Assembly (NCBI GenBank): GCA_033675265.1
Contig: JAUJYZ010001029.1
Span: 62,001 to 126,000, forward strand
Direction of reading: 5' to 3'
Source: Actinostola sp. cb2023
Taxonomy: Eukaryota; Cnidaria; Anthozoa; Actiniaria; Actinostolidae
Length of the DNA: 64,000 bases
Part shown: positions 56,235-64,000 of the stretch, piece by piece
Layout of the letters: each line of letters starts with the position of its first letter
How positions within the stretch are numbered: position 1 is the stretch's first letter
Program-made: the position numbers and the translations under genes
Notes under the pieces: generated by a model
Database searches by the model: none
The model's input: the letters and a program-made list of their open reading frames with translations, nothing else
Told to the model about the DNA's origin: nothing

Positions 56235-58301
56235 CTAGGATGAAAGAAATTGTAGTTGGAGAAAGCAAATGAAAGAGAACAAAGATTGAAGTATCAATCA
56301 AACCTTTTCAGGTTTTCCTAATAGACTGAGGTCATCTTCAAGTGTTGCGTCATTTTGCATTTCCATCTGAAATATAAATGTTGAAGCTTTTCATTTGCTG
56401 TAAATAATAATAATAATAATAATAATATGAAGAAGAAGAAGCAGCAGAAAGAGGAGGAAGAGAGGACGAGGAGGAAGACGACCACGAGGATGACGACGAG
56501 GAGGACTGAGGAGAAGAAAGATGAGGACAGGTTAGAGAAGGACGACGACGAGGAAGTGACTCAACAAGGACTACTCCTTAGGAACATTTGATGATAGATG
56601 ATCGTGAATTTCATTCTAACCTTCTGTACACCTAAATCTTCCATCTCCGTTTCGTCTTGCATAATTTCAACTCTGTGTCTGCGACTGTGAACTTCAGTTC
56701 CAACAACTTTGTTTAACTCGTTTGCAAGATCTGTTTCTTTTGTTGGTGTTGTGATATCTTCAGTCTTTAGTTGCGTCAACTTTGTTATTTGACCTAAAGG
56801 CGTTGTCACGTGATTTTCCAAAATATCTTCTATCTCTTCTTTACTAAGGTAATGTTCAGTGGATTCAGATTTGGATGTTGTTGGAACAGGATGTTGAGTT
56901 TGTGGTTGTGTTACTTCACCGTTTGTTGGCGTTGTTACGCGATTTTCCAAGAGATCTTCTATCTCTTCTTTACTAAGGCAACGTTCAGTGGATACAGATT
57001 TGAATGTTGTTGGAACAAGATGTTGAGTTTGTGGTTGTGTTACTTCACCGTTTGTTGGCGTTGTTACGCGATTTTCCAAGGGATCTTGTATCTCTTCTTG
57101 TTTGATGTTCTGTTCAGATGAAATAGGATTGGGTGTTGTTCTAATGAGATGTTCAGTCTGTGGTTGTGTTACTTCACCGTTTGTTGGCGTTTTCACGCGG
57201 TTTTCCAAGAGATCTTCCAATTTCTCGTCACTATCTTCAGTCGATGAGATAGAAGGCTTCGTTACATCCCTCACAATGATTGTTTCTGTTCTTTTGGACT
57301 CGGCTTCCATTGTAGCATGTTTACTGATTGTTTCTGACGTGTGCTGAGTGATTGGCTGTGATCGTGAGAATATTTTAGTGACATTGGAAGGGGGTGTTAT
57401 GTCTACTTTGCCTGTTGGTTGCTCAGTCTTTCTCGGTTCCTTGAAGCGGCTCTCTTTCCTTTCCAGTTCAAGCTCCAGTTCTTCTGCTGTAGCTTCTGCG
57501 TCCACTTTGGGATGCAAGTCTTTCTCTGTTTAAACATGAACGATGGCAAGGTTTAGCCAAGGAATTACAGTTTCATGCAAACTTTAAACTTGTTTATTGG
57601 ATAAAATGAAAACGCTAAATATTATGTAAAACAAATAGATTCCATTTTGCTGTGTGTCGGAAATTCTATGTCTGTACTCTCATAGATAAATAAACCACGA
57701 GCCCAACTTATATAATTAGCTCTGCAAGATCGCTAGACTTTTTAAAAAGACTAACTTATATAATAGATCAACCTTGGGCGTTATCACTTCACTTGTTGGT
57801 GTTATTTTGTGTTCTGGAATATTTGAACTGGTCTGATGATCACACACACCTGTAGTTGCACCATAAGTTGTAGGAGATTGAGTTCCCTCTAGTTCTTCCT
57901 CAAGTTCATCTGTCGGTTCAGTACTCTTCAAGTTCTTTTCAGTCGAACTCTCTTTCCTCGTGTACAGTATCGTCGTGGTTGAGGAAGTGGACGATTTGGT
58001 AGCAGCTTCTTCAGTTACTGGTTTATGCGGAGTTGCAGCTGGTGCACCTGGTGAAGTGGATGTGGTCAAAGAAAGCGCCTCGCTCATGAGCTTTTAAAAT
58101 AGTCGACACTGAATGTTTTTATATATAGCTTCTTTTAATAAAGTTCATTTATTCATTCATTCGTTCATTCATTGTTACCAACTATTTCATTGAAAATCTA
58201 CCTTGAGTTGGTTGAGTCGTGTGTCTCTTCTTCGGGGGTGGGCTTGTATGCAGCGAGAGTTCTTCAAATGACGTCAAAATGGCCAGGCCAAGAACTTTGA
58301 G
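56133..58301 (-). CDS. acidic Thr/Pro-rich repeat protein, C-terminal exons
   Basis: Four exons join in frame: 58,301-58,202 (phase 0 in, 1 out), 57,525-56,621, 56,366-56,304 and 56,234-56,133, ending in TGA. The large exon contains four copies of a unit of about 42 residues, centred on LLENRVTTPTNGEVTQPQTQ, each with an acidic KEEIED-type start. The rest is Glu-, Thr- and Pro-rich with a Glu/Leu helix (AEELELELERKE). I do not recognise the family. It may be the C-terminus of the coiled-coil gene upstream, on the same strand; no clean splice joins them. Confidence 0.6.
56304..56366 (-). CDS. acidic-repeat gene 21-codon exon
   Basis: It encodes MEMQNDATLEDDLSLLGKPE between TTTCAG and GTTTGA. 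The acidic composition matches its neighbours. Confidence 0.55.
56621..57525 (-). CDS. acidic-repeat gene large exon with four 42-aa repeats
   Basis: Acceptor TTTAAACAG, donor GTTAGA, 301 codons plus two bases. Repeat spacing is about 126 nt, with units near 57,180, 57,055, 56,930 and 56,805; the last is the most diverged. Confidence 0.65.
57773..58090 (-). CDS. Ser/Thr-rich exon candidate with unmatched phase
   Basis: An open frame of 106 codons from a TTTAAAAG acceptor to a GTTGAT donor: MSEALSLTTSTSPGAP, then DELEEELEGTQSPTTYG. Its style matches the large repeat exon, but its phase (0-0) does not fit between the neighbouring phase 1 exons. It may be an alternative first exon or part of another isoform. 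Confidence 0.35.
58202..58301 (-). CDS. acidic-repeat gene exon with SPPPKKRHTT
   Basis: It encodes LKVLGLAILTSFEELSLH and a basic SPPPKKRH stretch between TTCTTTAG and GTAGAT. Only one frame is open and it fits phase 1 of the next large exon. Confidence 0.5.
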
Positions 58302-58342
58302 CTAAAGAACAAAACCCATTCATTGCAGACGTTAGGAAAACA

Positions 58343-58343
58343 T

Positions 58344-58400
<57 letters not shown>

Positions 58401-58525
58401 GAAATGAAAACTGATGGAGACTATACAGAACAAATGTACATATATCATAGTTCTTATCAATAATACAAATACAAATACAAATACTAATACTAATACTAAT
58501 ACTAATACTAATACTAATACTAATA
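58343..58525. repeat. (AAT)n and (AATACT)n microsatellites
   Basis: About 57 bp of AAT units, then after a short spacer ACAAAT and AATACT units of about 60 bp. Confidence 0.9.
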
Positions 58526-58887
58526 ATAGTCTATGTATATACGTATTAATAAACGAGCAGTCGAAGCCGAGTGGTTTTAGACCCGATAAAACACGATCTG
58601 CGAGTTTTTTGAACAGCTTCAAAAACGATCTTCCAAAATAATACATTTTCGGATGAGTTCAGTAAAAAAACAGCAAGCAAAACACAAACATAGCAGTATC
58701 GTGTTGCTTATAAAGTCTCACACATGTGCACCGATACTTTCAATTAAATTAAATTAATAACTTTATTAATAACTGTTCGGGCCAAACTATTTACTTAATT
58801 TATCATTATTTACTTTATTCACTCAACTGTAACAATTCAATCAACCATGAACTGCCTCATATTTTATTTGCTATTCAAATTAAACTC

Positions 58888-58930
58888 ACTTGATAATGAC
58901 ATCGGACGATGTCGAAACGTCGTAATTTCC
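58888..58930 (+). ncRNA. degenerate hammerhead-like motif
   Basis: TTGATAAT, stem GACATC / GATGTC with GGAC loop, then GAAACGTCG. Stem II and GAAA are good; the CUGANGA box is not. Confidence 0.3.
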
Positions 58931-59305
58931 TTGCGTTTGTCTTTCTTATAAATACAGTTTCTAAGTCGAAACTCATCCAAACTTTATTTATACACGATTA
59001 AAGCTGAAAAGCTTGTGGGGTCGTGATCCCACATTTGAACAACGACCCGAAAGTGTGACCAATTAAAAAGGAGCAATCTTTCCGGACAACTGGCGACTGA
59101 ACTCATTAATATTCCTTGCCACATTTTCCTTGTTGTCATTTACACGAGCAAATTTCGGCCTTGACAATTTTTCCTTGTTTCTTTGACCATATAACTTACA
59201 AACAACTTAGATCTGACAAGATTCCTTCCGCTTAGCTGATCGTACAGTGTACGTCCTAAGTGACCTGGGTATTAGTACGAACCAAGACCTGCTTAATCAC
59301 ATGAG

Positions 59306-59369
59306 TTCCCAGTGGCTCAGTGGTTAGAGCGCCTGACTGGAGGTCACGGGTTCAAATCCCGTCTGGGCT
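59306..59369 (+). pseudogene. tRNA-like sequence with deleted anticodon arm
   Basis: CCCAG...CTGGG acceptor pairing, D arm with a perfect A box (TGGCTCAGTGG), and T arm with B box (GGTTCAAATCC) are present. The anticodon stem cannot close: about nine bases are missing after GCCTGACTGG. At 64 nt it is too short for a nuclear tRNA. It is a tRNA pseudogene or a tRNA-derived SINE head. Confidence 0.7.
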
Positions 59370-59540
59370 CAGTATTTTTCTGAGACTTTTTACGCTTGAT
59401 GAAACCTTACGAACTACATTACTAACAATTATCAAGCGACAAATTACCATATAACTTATAAAGGAAAACTTGTTCGTGTAGATGGAGAAAAAATGGTCAA
59501 ATTTTCCTTTACAAGGAAAAGCTGGCATGCTAGCTTCTCC

Positions 59541-59859
59541 TAGCCTGCGCTCGCCCCCAAACTAAACCACGGTATAGTCCGTCGGCGAATCAGTGCATGA
59601 TTCCTTGTTCTGGACCCCCAGCATAGTAGCATGATTATATATAATAGTTTCTGATTGGCTATCGCCAATTATCATTCTTACGCGTGTCCTGATTGGTTGT
59701 GGTACTCGCGCTATGTTTATAAGAATGATAATTGGCGATAGCCAATCATAAACTATTATATATAATCGTGCTACTATCCTGGGGATCCCGAACAAGGAAT
59801 CATGCACTGATTCGCAGACGGACTATACCGTGGTTTAGTTTGGATGCGAGCGCAAGCTA
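59541..59859. mobile_element. 319-bp hAT-type palindromic MITE
   Basis: Ends TAGCCTGCGCTCGC and GCGAGCGCAAGCTA, arms of about 150 bp (CCACGGTATAGTCCGTC, GATTGGCTATCGCCAATT). Target duplication GCTTCTCC at 59,533-59,540 and 59,860-59,867. Confidence 0.88.
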
Positions 59860-60248
59860 GCTTCTCCCTTGACAAGGAAAAATCGCCAAGGTCGGAATTT
59901 GCTTGTGTAAACGACAACAAGGAAAATGTGGCATGGGAATATTAATGAGTTCAGTTCCCAGTCTTATCGCACGCTCACTTTCTTACAGACGTCATTTGTT
60001 TTTGCTCGACAGGAGACTGGAATCATTTTCTTTGTCAGTGCTCCGATGATTTAAAGGCATTGCGGGCACAAACGAAACTTGTCAATGACTTGCTTATCAT
60101 CTACACGAGCAAGGAAACCTTGCCAATAGAAAATTGTCAAAGAAAATTTGTCGACCGTCTACACGATCAATGAAACTTGTCAAAGATACTTGTCAAGAAA
60201 AACTTGCTCGTGTAGACGCGGCTTTAGTAAGGTTAGGTTACCTCTGTT

Positions 60249-60473
60249 TTACGCAACTGCATTTTCAATGGCTTTCTCTCGAATAAGGTTGTTAATGGCT
60301 ATCAGGTTGACTGACGTGAGCTTTGGCGGACCGCTCTCTTGTTCCTTTTTCTCTGTTTTAAAATCATCCTTGATGTCAGCGATCACTCTTTTAAGCATGC
60401 GCAGTCTCTCCATCTTCGATAGACTTTCTCTCAAAGCTTCTTCTTCGACCATCAGTGCTTCGAGTCGCTTAGC
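60249..60473 (-). CDS. coiled-coil protein exon, ends in TAA
   Basis: Acceptor ATTTAAG; starts AKRLEALMVEEEALRESL and is a charged heptad-like helix (KMERLRMLKRVIADIKDDF), then KLTSVNLIAINNLIREKA. In-frame TAA at 60,249-60,251. The next bases (GTAAAA, then GTAACC) could be donors, so the stop may not be used in a longer isoform. No family recognised. Confidence 0.5.
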   Translation of the reverse strand, partial: AKRLEALMVEEEALRESLSKMERLRMLKRVIADIKDDFKTEKKEQESGPPKLTSVNLIAINNLIREKAIENAVA

Positions 60474-60881
60474 CTTAAATAATATTAAACGAAAGTTTCA
60501 ATACTTAAACGAAATCCATAAAAAGAATAAAGATACAAAAATAACAAACAGCAACAACATAAATAACAACAAAATATGACGATATGGTGATAATTAGGGA
60601 GATCGAAAAGGTTGGCGATTACAACAATACGGTGACAATACGGTGACAATACGGATAACTAGCACTAGCTAGTTATATAGAAAGAGTTTTCGGGTATCTT
60701 TTCAGTTCATTACAAAATGACTGACGATTATTCAGTTGAACTTTGATTGACAGAAACCAATGCAATGTTTTGGTGCGAATAAAAAACAATCACCGAAACA
60801 CAACGAAAACGCCTGTAATGATGATGATGATGATTTTTGATGATTAATGATGATGATTAATGATGACGATATCTGCCATAC

Positions 60882-61091
60882 TTGTTTCGCTGTTAGCTTC
60901 AGATGTTTGATGTCCATCTCGATTTTCTCTTCCAGTATCCTTAGCCGTGCATCTTTATTATCTAGATCCTCGTATTTTAACTTCGCCCTCACTTGTGACG
61001 TCACACGCTCGTGCAACTCGTGGTTCTGCCAAGGTTTTAGACCAAAGTGCTTTGCGAGCACATCCACTGAGGTGTTGACAACTGATTTGAT
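60882..61091 (-). CDS. coiled-coil protein exon, 70 codons
   Basis: Acceptor CTTTTCAG, donor GTATGG, phases 0-0, joining in frame to 60,473. It encodes KSVVNTSVDVLAKHFGLK, then a charged helix (DARLRILEEKIEMDIKHL). Upstream exons are not seen to 64,000; the gene could start beyond the window. Confidence 0.55.
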
Positions 61092-61147
61092 CTGAAAAGC
61101 GAAAAGGGGTTTCTTGTTGCTTAGTTTCATAGCTAGATGCCCATGCA

Positions 61148-61432
61148 CATACACCTATTTCAAAAAAGGTTGTCGACATCAGTTCATAGGCGATAGGTTA
61201 TAGGTCGTTACAAGACCGAACTGTATTATGGTAACAGCTTGAATGTCGTGGATGCCAGAGAAAATTCGATTCAAAATTTGCTTTCAAATAGTTATAAGTC
61301 ATACAGCTTTTCATACAGGAAGTGCTATCTTTGGCTATTCAAGCTGTTATCATAATGCAGTTCGGTCTTGGAACGACCTATAACCTATTGCCTTTGGACT
61401 GATGTCCTCGACAACCTTTTTGAAATAGGTGT
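61148..61432. mobile_element. 285-bp foldback
   Basis: ACACCTATTTCAAAAAAGG, GATAGGTTATAGGTCGTT and ACCGAACTG on the left are mirrored on the right, with arms of about 100 bp. Confidence 0.8.
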
Positions 61433-62574
61433 ATACATATACACCAACGCGCCCAATTTTGCGCGCTCACCGGTTGGCATCAACAATATATATTTTTGTT
61501 TTAACAAAAATATATAAAATTAATTATTTTACTCGCCTTACATAATCTTTTTTTTTCCTTTTTTTCTTTCTCTATTTTTTTTTGTGTGTATGTAATTATT
61601 ATCAATTATAATAATAATATTATTATTGTCGATCAGTAATTTGTAATTATTGCTACCGCGGCGAGCGAGCCTGAAGCGAGCGAGCAAGGCAGCTCTCTAA
61701 TCGACATATATAAACAATATATAGGGGTCTTTGGGCATTTTGTTGCAAAACGCAAGGAATTGTGGTTAACGGCAAGATCAAAGGTGCAAGGCAGGCTGGT
61801 TAATGCGCACAGTGAAATATCTGAAAGCGCAGAGACCACAATGCAAGGCGTCGCTAACACACGTGCACGACCTTTCCCCCCAGAAGCAAATTTCGACGAC
61901 AATTGATCCCTCCAGTTAATAAAGAAATAATAAGTATAAGCAAGAACGTTGTAGAATTCTTTTACGATGAAAGTACGTCGTAAATATCATTTGGGATTTT
62001 TGTAAAGAAATCCGCTAATTATTCTCAAAACTATTTTAACCAATCACAGTTATCCATTCCCACGCCTGAAATGAACAAGAACGTGTGAACACCTTACTCT
62101 GATTGGTTAATGTCAAATCGGCTCATGCGCGTATCATTTACAGAATTTGACTGAAACATTTACTTCTGGACTACAAAATTGTTGCCCATCTTTTATGAGT
62201 AATAACATAATAACATGCTTCTCATAACAATGCATTCAATACATTATGTCCACATTTCCGGCATAGCATTTTGTTAACGGTAGACTAGTTATATCATATA
62301 TATAACTAGTCATAGTTGACACTACAGCTGCCCCCGTTCTTTAAAAACTGACTGAGAACTATAAATTAATCTGAAAAGTAAACTAGATTACATTTGGTTG
62401 TAAATACGTGTTCATTTCTGTTCATTACTGAAGGTCAAGATTTTCATCAATATTCTAATTCAATCTCTTATATGAAAATCATTGATTGGTTACAAACGAG
62501 TACAACAAATTAAACTCCTTATATTTTAGCTAAATAATTACATTAGGGAACTATTTCAGAAAATAGTGCAAAAC
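61433..62574. other. no gene recognised
   Basis: AT-rich DNA with a T-rich patch (61,555-61,590) and a GCGAGCGAGC patch (61,660-61,690). No supported gene. Confidence 0.4.
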
Positions 62575-63861
62575 AGTGCCGGTGTCACGGGGATTTCGCC
62601 ACCCCCAAAAATTGTCCTCCCCGGGGCGAATTCCCCGGTGAATTTGTCCTCCCCGCGGCGAATTCTCCGGAGATTTCGCCCCCCTCCTTCGCCCCCCTTC
62701 GTAGATTTCGCCCCCCCTCCCTTTGGTACCTATATAGGTATATATTTTCATCAAAAGTATTTCTTGGAAAATGGTCACAGGAATCGATAATTTGGTAGCA
62801 ATTGTTTCCTATAGATAATGGTATTTAGAGTAATGAAAATTATTGCATTCCTAATGTAGCTATTATAAAAGGTTGATGTGAATAAAGACAACAAACCATC
62901 CTCTACTTTATTTCAACATTATCCACAACACAGCTATAGCTTAATATTACAACCAGAATGGTTCAGCTGCCTCAATAAAGTGACGTACTTTATATCTTCT
63001 TTGTAAAGCCCTTTTGAGCGACAATGACCAAATATTTTGTCACTTTTATATGTTCGTTCAAAATTCTGGCAGCGTGTGTTTAGACTGATTCACGATGATA
63101 AGTCGCTGTTTTCGCTCCTTTGCTGCATTGTGAGCGAAAATCAGAATCAACGATCTAGCGAACAGTGCCTTCAAATGTAGCCAGAAAATTTGACCTCGAA
63201 TAGCCCTTTCATCATGCAAGCTAACAGAAAATACTTTTAGTCGGCTCAAGTCAGAATTTCAGTTTTTTAAATTTGATTTAATATTAATTCTGAGGCAGTT
63301 TGTTTTAATAAATAGCTGACAATGCAATGGCAGGTAAAAATAATATAAAGCCGTTGCATGAGCTTAAAAAAACAGTTGATTTTTTCTACCGAAGAAAAAA
63401 TCATTGTACACATTAAGCTCAAACTGACTTTAGTATTATTTTACCTGAAAACCACTCTACTCTTTGATAAGTAGACTATTATAACTTAGTTCAGGATGTT
63501 ATTATAATTTTGAATTCCTTAGCTTTCTTGGCTTTTCTACACGGCTATTTCATGTACATTTTTTGTTTCATTATAAATAAAATAAAATAAATAATTTCAG
63601 TTTTTAAAACGTTATATTTTTCATTTTTTCATTATTAATCAAAGTAACAAACTTGTCGTGAAAAGTAGAGAAATATACTAATTTTTCTGAAGAGGGGGGG
63701 GGGGGGGGGGGGGGCGAATTCACCAGGAGGTAAAATCACCAGTAGGGGGGGCGAAATCACCAGAGGGGGGCGAAATCTCCGGTGAATTCGCCCCCGGGGG
63801 GGGGGGGGGGGGCGAATCCCACGGGGGGGGGGGGGGGGGGCGAATTCCCCCCGACACCGGC
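62575..63861. mobile_element. 1.29 kb element with G/C-run-rich inverted ends
   Basis: The left end reads GCCGGTGTCACGGGGATTTC and the right end is the inverse (CCCGACACCGGC). Both ends (62,575-62,725; 63,693-63,861) are made of repeats of the type GGGGCGAA(A/T)TC(T/A)CCGG separated by G runs of 5-20, on opposite strands. The AT-rich middle has a (TAAAA)-like patch and no gene. No target duplication is evident. Confidence 0.65.
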
Positions 63862-64000
63862 GTCAAATTCTTCTTCATACGGAATGTTTCCTTCAGCTTC
63901 CGAGTTCTGCACATCAGTAATTTGGTATGCAGCTCATGAGTAGTAGTTTTCAGTGCGTCTATATTGTGGATCTGAACACGTATCATTCTTTTTTCCGTGA

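Larger units (their letters stand above)
59090..59965. mobile_element. nested foldback element
   Basis: GAACTCATTAATATTCC, CATTTTCCTTGTTGTC and TTACACGAGCAAATT at 59,098-59,150 are mirrored at 59,880-59,960. Between them lie the tRNA-like sequence and a later hAT insertion. CTCGTGTAGACG-type motifs recur on to 60,225, so further fragments of the family adjoin. Confidence 0.7.

Noticed and set aside
59306..59369. Functional tRNA gene
   Set aside because: Too short, and the anticodon stem cannot pair.

Overview
This 64 kb window is AT-rich animal DNA: split genes with GT/AG introns, long microsatellites and very dense transposable elements. A metazoan-type chitin synthase and a secreted protein of ShKT-type cysteine modules, together with Crypton-like, DIRS-like and L1/Tx1-like elements and many palindromic MITEs, point to a marine invertebrate, most likely a cnidarian. 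That is an inference from gene content; no ribosomal or mitochondrial marker is present.

Layout. 1.9-20.5 kb (minus strand): a complete 15-exon chitin synthase gene. All intron phases agree and the predicted product is 1,763 aa, from a long disordered N-terminus to a tail rich in charged and Ser residues. Its last coding exon is altered by a small hAT-type MITE. Its introns hold a 4.5 kb foldback structure, a TTAA-type element, MITEs and a 0.67 kb tetranucleotide satellite. 20.5-38.7 kb: no convincing host gene. It holds the gene's upstream flank, a 290-bp (ATGCT)58 array, nested MITEs, a 1 kb (CTA)n array, a DIRS-like gag fragment, a TTAA element whose unoccupied target survives as a nearby duplicate, and a 103-bp satellite. 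38.9-41.4 kb (plus): a secreted ShKT-domain gene built of phase 1-1 exons. 41.6-49.2 kb (minus): a decayed L1/Tx1-like LINE lying inside a CAG/CAA-type trinucleotide array and itself split by a MULE-like element and a palindromic MITE. 49.3-51.8 kb (minus): a Crypton/DUF3504-type tyrosine recombinase gene bracketed by a roughly 57-bp inverted repeat, with one frameshift and a changed HxxR motif. 56.1-61.1 kb (minus): exons of an acidic Thr/Pro-rich repeat protein and of a coiled-coil protein, possibly one gene, separated by nested foldback DNA carrying a tRNA-like sequence. 62.6-63.9 kb: an element with G/C-run-rich inverted ends.

The only pathway that can be read is chitin synthesis: the chitin synthase would use UDP-GlcNAc at the membrane. 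The other two or three host genes have no visible functional link to it. The rest is a record of transposon activity, with several insertions datable relative to one another by nesting and target-site duplications.
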